Shown here piece by piece: positions 17,753 to 27,900 of a stretch of DNA of 64,000 bases. Each line of letters begins with the position of its first letter. Positions within the stretch are counted from its first letter, which is position 1. The translations under genes and the position numbers were made by a program. The notes beneath the pieces were generated by a model, which saw nothing but the letters and a program-made list of their open reading frames with translations, did no database searches and was not told the origin of the DNA. The DNA is taken from contig NZ_QASA01000001.1 of the NCBI RefSeq assembly GCF_003340495.1, positions 62,001 to 126,000 of the forward strand, in the 5' to 3' direction. Source of the DNA: Adhaeribacter pallidiroseus (GTDB taxonomy: Bacteria; Bacteroidota; Bacteroidia; Cytophagales; Hymenobacteraceae).

Positions 17753-18742
17753 ATGGCTTATACTCCTGATTCAAATCGCTACGTAGCTATGCCTTATCGG
17801 CGTTGTGGTAAAAGCGGCTTAAAATTACCGGCCTTATCGCTCGGCTTGTGGCACAATTTCGGCCACGTAGATGTGCTCGAAAATTCCCGCAAAATTATTC
17901 ATACGGCTTTTGATAAAGGCGTTACCCATTTTGATTTAGCCAATAACTACGGTCCGCCGCCCGGCTCCGCCGAAGAAAACTTCGGAAAAATTTTAAAGCA
18001 GGATTTAGCCCCTTACCGCGACGAATTAATCATTTCTTCTAAAGCGGGTTATACCATGTGGGATGGGCCTTACGGCGATTGGGGTTCTAAAAAATACCTG
18101 GTATCCAGTTTAGATCAAAGTTTGCAGCGCATGGGCTTAGAGTACGTGGATATATTTTACCACCACCGTCCCGACCCGGAAACCCCGCTGGAGGAAACCA
18201 TGGGTACCTTGGATTTAATCGTACGGCAAGGAAAAGCCCTGTACGCGGGTATCTCTAATTACCGGCCCGAAGAAGCCGCCCAGGCCATTAGTATTTTAAA
18301 AAAACTAGGTACGCCGTGTCTGATTCATCAGCCCAAATATTCGATGTTCGAACGGTGGGTAGAAGAGGGGTTACTGGATTTACTGGAACAAGAAGGCGTC
18401 GGGTGTATTCCATTTTCGCCTTTAGCGCAAGGCTTACTCACGAATAAATACCTGGGCGGCATTCCCGCTGATTCTCGGGTGGCGAAAGAAACCGGGGCCT
18501 TACAAGAAAATCAGATCACCGAAGATAAGCTCTCGCAAATTAAAAGATTAAACGCCCTGGCCGAGCAACGCGGTCAGACTTTAGCGCAAATGGCTTTGGC
18601 CTGGCTGTTAAAAGATCCGCGTATTACTTCGGTATTAATTGGCGCCAGCAAACCCGAACAACTGCTCGATTCTTTAAAATGCCTGGAGAGCCCGGATTTT
18701 AGCTCCGATGAATTAAACGCTATAGAAGAAATTTTAAAATAA
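17753..18742 (+). CDS. Aldo/keto reductase, YghZ-like
   Basis: A 329-residue (alpha/beta)8 NADPH-dependent reductase of the AKR superfamily, close to the YghZ / L-glyceraldehyde 3-phosphate reductase branch. The N-terminal RRCGKSGLKLPALSLGLW segment is typical of that branch. The catalytic tetrad appears as D and Y in DLANNYGPPPGSAEENFG, K in SSKAGYTMWDG, and H in FYHHRPDPETP. The NADP-binding end LIGASKPEQLLDSL is near residue 300. It is cytoplasmic. It lies downstream of the mannan genes but has a terminator before and after it, so it is probably its own transcription unit; a role in mannan use is not shown. Confidence 0.88.
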   Translation: MAYTPDSNRYVAMPYRRCGKSGLKLPALSLGLWHNFGHVDVLENSRKIIHTAFDKGVTHFDLANNYGPPPGSAEENFGKILKQDLAPYRDELIISSKAGYTMWDGPYGDWGSKKYLVSSLDQSLQRMGLEYVDIFYHHRPDPETPLEETMGTLDLIVRQGKALYAGISNYRPEEAAQAISILKKLGTPCLIHQPKYSMFERWVEEGLLDLLEQEGVGCIPFSPLAQGLLTNKYLGGIPADSRVAKETGALQENQITEDKLSQIKRLNALAEQRGQTLAQMALAWLLKDPRITSVLIGASKPEQLLDSLKCLESPDFSSDELNAIEEILK

Positions 18743-18750
18743 TTCAGTTA

Positions 18751-18790
18751 TTAGAATAAGATCAGCGGCACGCTGGCCTTATTCTAATTT
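18751..18790 (+). terminator. Terminator hairpin after aldo/keto reductase
   Basis: Outer arms TTAGAATAAG / CTTATTCTAA and inner arms CAGCG / CGCTG form a long stem-loop eight bases after the stop codon, followed by TTT. Confidence 0.75.
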
Positions 18791-19133
18791 ACCCACCAGA
18801 ATCTCGAAAAAAATACGAACGGGCAGGAACCGCCTAATTAAAAGCAAGTTAAAACTATATTAAAAGGCGCCATGGTAGAAGCAGAAACTGGCAGGCCCAT
18901 AAGGGTAAATTTTTGAAAATAGCGGTTGAATAAGTTATCCGTAATGTGCTTTTTTAAAATTTTACCCTTAAGCTGCCCCGTACCAACATGGCTGTTGGTT
19001 GAGTAAATTTTAGTCGGGTTAAATTTGCTGTATCGGGTATAATTTTTTAATGTTTAAAGTTAAAATTACCAGGCTTGTTTTTGCGGAACAATACTACAAA
19101 TAATGTATATTTCCAGGGTTTAACCCGCCTGCT
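18791..19133. other. Intergenic region before TPR kinase
   Basis: No gene is seen. A TAAATTTG octamer at 19020-19027 matches the Bacteroidota -7 consensus about 107 bases before the kinase start. It lacks the 16-mer found before the mannanases. Confidence 0.35.
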
Positions 19134-19619
19134 TTGAACCGACAGCATTATTTTATTTATCTAATAGCTTCGTTGCTGACGAGTGTTGGCTGTGTATGGG
19201 CTTGTAAGCAAACAACCCAAGAAAAACCAACGGTAAATTCCGCCGTATCCCCGGCTCAAGAAATTAAATCGCTGTACGACTTGGGCTACCAGAACCTAAC
19301 CGATATGGATACAGTAGGAGCGGTAGCGGAAATATTGCTGCAAATAGCACAAAAGGAACCCGATGCTTTATTAAAAGGAAAAATTTTAAAAGCTAAATAT
19401 TTTTGGCTGACTGGTAGTTACCAAAATGCCATGCGGGATGGGGTGCAGGCTTTAGCTTTGGCCCAGCGCACCGAATTAAACCCCGAATTACCGGTTATCT
19501 ACTCCATGTTGGGTAACCTGTATAAAGAGAAAAAAAACTACCCCAAAGCTCTGGAATGCGCGGAGAAAGGGCTGCAAGCAGCCCAAGCGCTAAAAGATAC
19601 CACCAATATTATTTTTTAA
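19134..19619 (+). CDS. TPR sensor kinase, N-terminal part (frameshifted)
   Basis: A 161-residue piece with an N-terminal export signal (MNRQHYFIYLIASLLTSVGC, C20 resembling a lipobox cysteine) and tetratricopeptide helices such as PVIYSMLGNLYKEKKNYPKALECAEKGL. It starts at a TTG; the nearest upstream ATG runs into a stop. The frame ends NIIF-stop at a run of six Ts (19612-19617). One more T would continue it as NIIFLIRLKAMFTRSYG straight into the histidine kinase that follows. The original gene therefore very probably spans 19134-20962. As written, the TPR sensor is cut from the kinase. Confidence 0.7.
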   Translation: MNRQHYFIYLIASLLTSVGCVWACKQTTQEKPTVNSAVSPAQEIKSLYDLGYQNLTDMDTVGAVAEILLQIAQKEPDALLKGKILKAKYFWLTGSYQNAMRDGVQALALAQRTELNPELPVIYSMLGNLYKEKKNYPKALECAEKGLQAAQALKDTTNIIF

Positions 19620-20962
19620 TACGGTTAAAAGCCATGTTTACGCGGAGTTACGGCACCGAAATAAAAGATACTGCTTTAATCACAAAATCCTTACCCATCC
19701 ATTTAGCCGGCCTGCAATTAGCCGAAAGCTCCGATAAGTTTGAAAAGGACCGTACGCCTTATTATAATAATATTGCTCAGTATTACCTCTACGATCAGCA
19801 AGACTACCCGAAGGCTATTTATTACGGCAATAAGGCTTTAGCTATTGGTACCAAAAATAAGCAACTGGCTTCCTTGCATTATACCTATAATTGGTTGGGC
19901 GAAGCTTACTTTGCGCTCGGCGAAAGAACAAAAGGACTAAATTTTTTAAAAAAAGCTTTACAAACTGCCCAAAAGGTAAACAGGCCTTACCGGGTTATGG
20001 AGTTATACCAAGTACTTGCCCGTTACCACCAACAAACCGGCGATTACCAAAAAGCTTTACATTTATTTACCAAATACGATTTGCTACGCGACTCGCTGGC
20101 CTTGCTGGATAATTTACGCCAGATGAACGAACTGGAAGTACAATACCAGGCCGGTAAAAAAGATCAGGAAATTAATGTGCTGAAACAAATTCAGAAAACG
20201 AGGTCGCTGCAAATTTCCTGGACTTTAGGCGTTATTGGTATTTTAGTAGTATCGGGCGTTGTTTTTGGTCTCCAATTCCGCACCATCCAACAAAAAAACC
20301 GTTTGCTGCATACCCAAAACGGGCAAATTAACGAACAAGCCGAACAGTTAAAACTGCTGATGAAAGAGCTGCACCACCGGGTAAAAAATAATCTACAGAT
20401 TGTATCGAGCTTGTTGCGTTTGCAATCGAACCGGCTGGTAGACGAAGACGCCCGGAAAGCCGTGAAAGTCGGGCGGCAACGCATTGAGGCCATGTCGTTA
20501 ATTCACCGGAGCTTATACCAGCAAAACAACCCGAACCTGGTAAATATGCGCGAGTACATCACCGATTTGCTCGAAAGTTTAATGGAAAGTTTTGGGGTAG
20601 ACAAAGCGCAGTTAAATTTAAAATTATGCATATCCGTGGCCGAACTGGACGTAGACAAAGCGTTACCGCTGGGTTTAATTATTAACGAATGGGTGACCAA
20701 CGCTTTTAAATACGCCTACCAGCAAGTGCCCGAACCGCAGTTACAGGTTGAACTCCATAATACCAATGGCCTGCAATTACTTATCCGGGATAACGGGCCG
20801 GGTTTACCGGCTACTGTCTGGGAAAAACCGCAAACTTCGTTTGGTTTAAAATTAGTGAAAGTACTCAGCAAGCAATTAAACGGTACCTGCGCCGTAGAAA
20901 ATCAGGGGGGAACTACTTTTAAGTTGCACATTCCGGAAGTAATTTTAAAAAAAGCAAGCTGA
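19556..20962 (+). CDS. TPR histidine kinase, C-terminal part (HisKA_2)
   Basis: The reading frame 19556-20962 holds the rest of a sensor kinase; the first ~25 codons are out-of-frame sequence, and real homology begins near LIRLKAMFTRS (about 19622). It carries TPR units (TYNWLGEAYFALGERTKGLNFLKKAL), a transmembrane helix near 222-242, a short coiled coil, then a HisKA_2 domain with phospho-acceptor H273 or H274 in KELHHRVKNNLQIVSSLL. The HATPase domain has INEWVTNAFKYAY and DNGPGLP. Its stop overlaps the start of the LytTR regulator gene, so the two form a two-component pair. The restored protein would be a periplasmic TPR sensor with a cytoplasmic kinase. Confidence 0.82.
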   Translation: MRGERAASSPSAKRYHQYYFLIRLKAMFTRSYGTEIKDTALITKSLPIHLAGLQLAESSDKFEKDRTPYYNNIAQYYLYDQQDYPKAIYYGNKALAIGTKNKQLASLHYTYNWLGEAYFALGERTKGLNFLKKALQTAQKVNRPYRVMELYQVLARYHQQTGDYQKALHLFTKYDLLRDSLALLDNLRQMNELEVQYQAGKKDQEINVLKQIQKTRSLQISWTLGVIGILVVSGVVFGLQFRTIQQKNRLLHTQNGQINEQAEQLKLLMKELHHRVKNNLQIVSSLLRLQSNRLVDEDARKAVKVGRQRIEAMSLIHRSLYQQNNPNLVNMREYITDLLESLMESFGVDKAQLNLKLCISVAELDVDKALPLGLIINEWVTNAFKYAYQQVPEPQLQVELHNTNGLQLLIRDNGPGLPATVWEKPQTSFGLKLVKVLSKQLNGTCAVENQGGTTFKLHIPEVILKKAS

Positions 20963-21753
20963 TGAACCATCCAGACGGCCGGGTGCACATCTTAATCGTA
21001 GAAGACGAAGGTATATTGGCCTTAGGCCTGGAAGACACCTTGCTGCAGGACGGTTACCAGGTGGCCGGGATTGCCGATAACGGGCCGGAAGCCATGGCTT
21101 TGTTAAAAGAAAATCCCGTAGATCTGGTTTTACTCGATATTCATATTAAAGGCGACTGGGACGGCATTGAAACGGCCCGGCAAATTCGCGCCATTAAAGA
21201 TATTCCGTTTATTTACCTCACCGCCTTTGCCGACGAAGCCACCGTGAACCGCGCGAAAGATACGTTTCCGGCCGCTTACCTTACCAAACCCTACCAGCCG
21301 GCCAACCTGCGCATTGCCATCGAAATGGCCCTGCACCAATTCGCTTTCCGGAAATCCACCACCGAAGCCAAAGTAATTCCGTTGAACAAACCCGTCGAAA
21401 AAGACAAAACCAACCCTTCCGCTGAAACCATTCTGGCTATTAACGATGCTATTTTTGTAAAGCAAAACTACCGCTTCCTCAAGATTGTTCTGACCGATAT
21501 TTTGCTGCTGGAGGCCGACAGTAATTTTACCTACATCTACACCCGCGAGAATAAATTTATTTTGCGTTGCGCCCTGCAACACGTCCTCGAAAAAATAAAC
21601 TTACCCCAGTTAATCCGGGTGCACCGGTCCTTTGCCGTTAATCTGCAGCACCTCGAAACCTTTAACGATAGCTTTATCGTGATTGGTAAGCACGAAGTGC
21701 CGCTGGGCCGCAACTACAAAGAAGAATTTTTTAAAAATTTTAATTTTTTGTAG
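20962..21753 (+). CDS. LytTR family response regulator
   Basis: A 263-residue response regulator. The receiver domain (about 9-125) has acidic pocket residues in IVEDE, phospho-acceptor D59 in LVLLDIHIKG, the conserved T in YLTAFAD and K in YLTKPYQP. The LytTR DNA-binding domain covers about 160-260 (LLLEADSNFTYIYTRENKFI ... IRVHRSFAVNLQHLE). The gene begins on the last base of the kinase stop and ends 229 bases before a 9.3-kb secreted-protein gene. LytTR proteins of this type bind direct repeats about 21 bases apart, and exactly such an array lies at 21761-21813, so the giant gene is the probable target. Confidence 0.92.
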   Translation: MNHPDGRVHILIVEDEGILALGLEDTLLQDGYQVAGIADNGPEAMALLKENPVDLVLLDIHIKGDWDGIETARQIRAIKDIPFIYLTAFADEATVNRAKDTFPAAYLTKPYQPANLRIAIEMALHQFAFRKSTTEAKVIPLNKPVEKDKTNPSAETILAINDAIFVKQNYRFLKIVLTDILLLEADSNFTYIYTRENKFILRCALQHVLEKINLPQLIRVHRSFAVNLQHLETFNDSFIVIGKHEVPLGRNYKEEFFKNFNFL

Positions 21754-21760
21754 TTCTTCG

Positions 21761-21813
21761 TTCGCATACAACCTTTCTTTTTTCGCATACAAACCAGTGC
21801 TGTTAGCATACAA
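21761..21813 (+). promoter_or_regulatory. Candidate LytTR binding array, 3 repeats at 21 bp
   Basis: TTCGCATACAA occurs at 21761-21771 and 21782-21792, and TTAGCATACAA at 21803-21813. The start-to-start distance is exactly 21 bases each time, two helical turns. Characterised LytTR regulators such as YpdB and BtsR (YehT) bind direct repeats with the same period. The array starts eight bases after the LytTR gene and about 170 bases before the giant gene. Confidence 0.7.
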
Positions 21814-21982
21814 TTCTAACTTCTGGCTTTTGCCATTGCTTACCTTCCGGCTACTATAAAAAACAAACCGGCTAAGATGCGCCCTCACGGCTCTTAGTAC
21901 TATTTGTTCCGGAACCCGCGCCTGGAAAGCGGGGAGACTTTCTGTTCCAGTCATAATCTATTAAATTTTTAAATTTCTGATC

Positions 21983-24900
21983 ATGAAACATTATTATCTC
22001 CGTTTTTTAGGATTCTTCCTGTTTTTTCTGGGGCTAGGCCGCACCCCGGTTTTCGCCCACAATTTTTACTACGACATTAATTATGAGCAAGGCAATGGGC
22101 GCGTTAAAGTTACCGTTTCGGTAAACGAAGACGATTGCGGGTCCTGCAACGACAACAAGCTAGAAGATTTAGATATTACCTACCGCTCACCGGTAGATGG
22201 GCGGTACTATGTTTTACTGAGCAATGCTACTTATTACAACCGGAATGGCGATAACAAAAGCTATTGGCTCGAAAACGGCGGTTCTGGTTGGGATGGGGTG
22301 TACGATAAGCAAGTGTATTACATCAACATTCGCCCGGAATGGATGGGCCAAACCATCAACATTAAAACGCACTATTATTGGGGCGATAACGACGATCGGA
22401 GTAACGATAAATACAACGATTTTTATTTTCCGAACCTGGCCTCGCCTACCATTACCTCGGCTTCTAACGGCGAGCAAACCGAAGTACGCTTAACCTGGGA
22501 CAAGCCGGCTACCAATGGCTATCCTTCAAATAAAGTAACGTACCAGGTATATCAAAACAGCCGCTTAATAGGGTACCTGGATTACAGTACCACTTCTTTT
22601 ACCGATGTTACTACCCAAAACGGCATAAAATACGAGTATCAGGTAAAAACCAATGTCGAATATTTGAATGGCCGTTCGTATACGTCGGCGAGCAGCCCGG
22701 CCAGTACCCGCACCGCCTGGAAAAATGCCCAACTGGTACTAACCCCTACCTACGTACCCTGCGCTACCGGTATTACGCTTAGCTGGCCCAAACCCAACCT
22801 GGAAGGAACTTATTCCTACAAAATACTGCGGAGTACCCGTTCCGACTTTAGCAGCATCGCCAATACATTTGAAGTAAACGGCGGATTAAACACCCTTACT
22901 TATTTCGATGATACCAACTTGCAACATCAGAAACCGCATTATTACAAAGTGCAGGTAATCCGGCCGGATAAACAGGTAGCTTCGGAACTTACGTCGGAGG
23001 CCAGCAGCATTACGCCTGATTTAAGTCCGGCTGCGCCCCAAATTTCTTTAATTGAGAGCGGGGTAAATTTTAAAATTTCCTGGAATGGTTACACGTGCCA
23101 AAGCCTTACCAATTTTAAACTCATCCGGAAGGTTAGTCAAGCGGGTAATGTGGTGGCCAATACGACCATTACCATTAACGGTAACCCGGGTTCGTGGGTA
23201 GATGAAAAGTTGCAAGCTTGTAATACCTACGAGTACCAGTTAGTAGCCGTAAACCAATATGCCGAAGTAGCCGGCAACATCGTGAGCAAAGCCGTACCGG
23301 ACCAGATTGCCGATGCCTTGGAATGGGGCAACGAGGTAGCCGAACAGAATAACCCGCAAAATTTATTTTACAACCACGATTATAAGTTTAAAGCTTCTAA
23401 AGGATTTTTTACCAGTTATGTGCAGTTGCAATGGGACGCTAAATACAAAAGCCGCATCGAGAATTATGAGATTTACCGGAAAATTGCCGGTACTACTGAT
23501 ACCCGGGAATTGGTGCACGTAGCCGAAGGCGGCAGTTCCACGCTCTGGCTCGATGAGTTTGCCGAAGCCAATACCATTTATGAGTATACCATAGAAGGCG
23601 TAGCGGCTTGTAACGGGCAACAAATTAAAACCCGCGCGGCCAAAGCTTTGGGCTTCCGGGCTCCGTTTGGCACCGTAAGCGGCCGGATTTATTTTGAAGG
23701 CGGCCAGGTAGTAGAAAAGGTGCAGGTGCGGGCCCGCAATACCGATGAGGCCGCCGGTAAAGCCCTCCAATTTAACGATAACACCGCCGGATTTGACATT
23801 AAAGCTTCCCGGATTTTCTGGCCCAGCCAGGAAGGCTGGACGCTGGAAACTTGGTTACGGCCCAGTAATGCGGAAAATAACTTCGTACTCTACGATCATT
23901 ACCAGAATGGCCAGGGTTTACAGGTAAGTTACGCCGACAAGCGCTACATTCTTACGGCGGGCGCCGAACAAGTAAGCATCGACCCCGGCCTTTTTTTAAA
24001 AAATAACGAATTTCATCACGTTTCGGTTAGCCTAAATACGGTTTCGCGGCAGGTGCAATGGGTAATAAACGATTCGGTTTTTGCGCCGCAGCAACTAACC
24101 AATGCTTTTCAACCTAACGCTAACCCCGATCTGCTTTTGGTATTTGGCAACAACCGCACCTATAACCAAGGTTTTCAGGGCGTGCTGGATGAAGTACGGA
24201 TTTGGAATAAACCCCGCACCGCCGGCCAACTGGTACAGGATTACAGCCGGTTTTTAGACGGCAGCGAACCCGGTTTAATTGCTTACTGGAAATTAAACGA
24301 AGGTTTCAGCGATTTTGCATTCGACGGCTCGCGCGTAGACCGGAAATACAACGAAAACCACGCAAAATTGAAAGGTAGCTACGCCTGGACCACCACCATT
24401 CCCTCCGAAGACCAACTGGCCAACGTGGCTTATACCGATAGCAAAGGAAATTACCGACTCACTAATATTCAATTCCGGGGTTCCGGCGAAAGCTTCGAGA
24501 TTACGCCGTTACTGGGCGTGCATACCTTTGATCCGAATGCGCTTTTGTTGTTTATCGGCGAAGGCGCTTTGAGTCATAACGGGAAAGATTTTAAAGATAT
24601 TTCTTCTTTTCTGGCCAAAGGGAGCGTGCGCTACCAGGGCACTTCATTTCCGGTGCAGGGCGTGCAAATGCTCGTGGATGGCAAGACGTTGCTCAATGCT
24701 AGTAACGTACCCGTTATGTCGGATGCTAAAGGCGAGTTTGAAGCCCGGGTGCCCATTGGTCAGCACGTTTTATCTTTTGTGAAAAACGGCCACGTTTTCC
24801 AGAATGCCTATTGGCCCGCCCAAAACCAACCCCACGATTTTCAGGAACACCTGCGCGGCCAACTCGAAATACTGGATACCACCAAAGTAAAACTTATCGG

Positions 24901-27900
24901 CCGGGTAGCCGGGGGCCAGGTGCAGGGCGATAAACCTTTGGGGATGGGTCTTTCTAAAAATAACCTGGGTACCGCCAAAATAACCTTAGAGCCCGAAAAA
25001 GGCGGCGACCTGGACGAATCGCCCCTAAATTTTAAAAAAACCATCGATGTAACTACTGATCCGCAAACCGGCGAATACCTGACCTGGATTATCCCGGAAC
25101 GGTTTATGGTGAAAGACGTGAAAACCAACAATGCCCTTACCGATGGTTCGCGCTATACTTTCGGGGAGCAGCCTATTCTGGATTTAAGTTTACCCGTGCA
25201 GGATTTACGGTGGGAGTACCAGCTAGATGATAAAGGAAAAAAAGTAGATTCGGCCAGTTACCATTTCAGCAAAAAGTTTGTGCTGCACAATCAAACCAAA
25301 TGGTCCGTTAATAACAACGAGCTTATTGGGGAGAAAAAGGTAAAGCTCAGCGAAAATGGACCCGAAATCGATTTAGCGGGTAAACCATTCGGTGCCCCGG
25401 TGTTTAACATGAATGCCCAGTACGCGTTTCCTTTACAGTTCTTCGAAGAATACGAAAATGCCGACGACCACGAGAAAGAACTAGTACCGGTAACCAATGC
25501 TAAAATTAAAATTGTTAATAACTGGAAGCAGGGTAGCCCCGAAGAAGAATTAATTTTAAATAATCTACAAGGAATTTATAATTATAAATTCCGGGCCGGC
25601 AGCCCTAACTTAAGCGGTACCTACACCTATAACTTTTCGGCCGCCATTAAAATCGGCGACCAGTCTTACGCCGATTTAGGCACTTTGCCCGGTTACATTT
25701 TGGGGCAGGTTACCTCGGGTAGCGGCTTTGTTACCAAAGGCCCCGATGTAGTGGAATTTATTTTACGCGACCCGCCGGGTACCAATAGTTACGCTTACCT
25801 GAGCAAAGGTTCTACCACCACCAAATCCATGTCTATTACAAACGTTGGAGGGAGTACGCAAACCATTAATCCTACTTTTTATCTGGGGGCCAATATTAAA
25901 ACGGCCGCTGGTTTTGGGGTAGCTTTAATCACCGAAACGGATATTGAACATGTACTCTCCAACGAAGATGTTATTACCGAACAACGGATCGAAAACGGCC
26001 AGCTCGTAGAAAGTTTACAGGTTACGGAAAGCTGGAAAACCAGCGACGATCCGGAGTTAGTGGGCAGCGATGCTGATTTATTTGTAGGGCGAGCCATGAA
26101 TTTTATTCTGGGTAAAACCGAAACCCTGGAATTATTAGAACTAAAACCTCCCTTCGATCAGCTCCCGCATTCGGCTCCGTTTACTTATCAAGGCAAAACC
26201 TACGCTTTGGTGCGCCGCCAAGGAATTGCCGCGGCGCAGGATAACTACGGTACCCGGTTTATGTACACCCAGCAGCACATTCAAAATACTTTAATTCCTA
26301 CGCTTAAGAATTTCCGGAATAGCTTGTTGCTCCGCGGCGACAACGTGTACGTCTCTAAAATCACCAAAGGAGATTCCCGGTTCGGCGCCGATAACTACGA
26401 TAAAAATGTGTTTGCCAATGCGGCTTTGTCTAAACCCGCCGAAGGAGTAGCTACGCGGGGCGCTTATTCGGGACCCAGTTATAGTTTTAACCCGGCAAAA
26501 CAAAGCGATCCGGATTCGGTGTACTTGCTCAATCAGCAAATAATTTTGTGGGAAGAAGCATTGCGAAGCAACGAAGCGAATAAAGTAGATGCTAAAACCA
26601 AAGGCACCGCCGAAGGCATTAGCAACGTTTCTTTTGATGGCGGCGTTACCCAAACCTGGGAGAAAAACTTAAATTCGCTGTGGGGTACCAATACTACCGT
26701 AGAAGTAACCGCCGACGCTTCCTTGGAATTTATGACTGGGGGTAAGTTTAATGGTTTTGGCGCTACCATCCGGGTAAAAGCCAACTTTTTTAATAATTTC
26801 AGCGGCTCGGCGGGTGAGTCTAATACCGAAAATCTAACCTTCGGCTACGTGTTGTCTGATGGCGATAAAGGCGATTTTTACAGCGTAGATGTGATCGATC
26901 CTTCGGCGATTAAATTACTAAACGATAAAGGCGACCACGTGGTGTGGGCCGATTATTATAAGGTGAAAGAAGACTTTGCCGACCGGAAAGAAGAGTACAA
27001 CAATGGTTTCTTTTCGCCGATGTTCTACACCCGTGGTGGACAAACCTCGTGTCCCTACGAGGACGACGAAAAAACCCGCTATTACCAGCCCGGTAAAATT
27101 TTAAATGCGGCCACTTTGCGCCGCGAAAAACCCGAAATTAACGTTGAAAACAACGTCGTTACTGGTGTACCCGAAACCAACGCCGCGGTTTTTAAAATTT
27201 TACTGCAAAACAACGGCGATTCCGAAGAAGATATCTGGTACGGGGTACAGGTCGACGAAAACTCCAACCCCAACGGAGCCATTATTACCATCGATGGCTC
27301 TACCCCCAACCGGGCTTTCCGGGTACCGCCCGGCGAAGTAGTAGAAAAAGTATTAACCGTAAAAAAAGGTCCGGGGGCGGTATTTAATTACGAAAACCTG
27401 GGCATAGTACTGCACTCGCTTTGCGAAGCCGGTACGGTTGCGGATACGGTAAAAATCTCCGCCTTTTTCGCCCCGGCCTGTACGCCCGTTACCCTGCTTG
27501 CCCCGCTGGATAACTGGCTCGTAAATGTAGATGCTCAAGGCAAAGTTCCGGTGCAGCTATCGGGTTACGACGTAAACCTGCGTTCGTTTAAAAGCATTGA
27601 GTTGCAATACAAATCCACGGCTTCCAACACTTGGGCCACCATCCATACTTTTTATAATAAAGAAGCGGATTACAATGCCGCTATTGCCCAAAACAAAGAT
27701 GCGGCGGTTTCTAAAATTGCCGGTAAAACCACCATTAACTTTAGTTGGGATATTACCGATTTGCCCGACCGCAATTACGAACTCCGGGCTAAATCGCTCT
27801 GCACGGATGGCTCGGTCAGTTACACCGAAGTGAAAAAAGGCTTGAAAGACGTGGTGCCGCCTCTGGTATTTGGCGCGCCGCAACCCGCCGATGGTATTCT

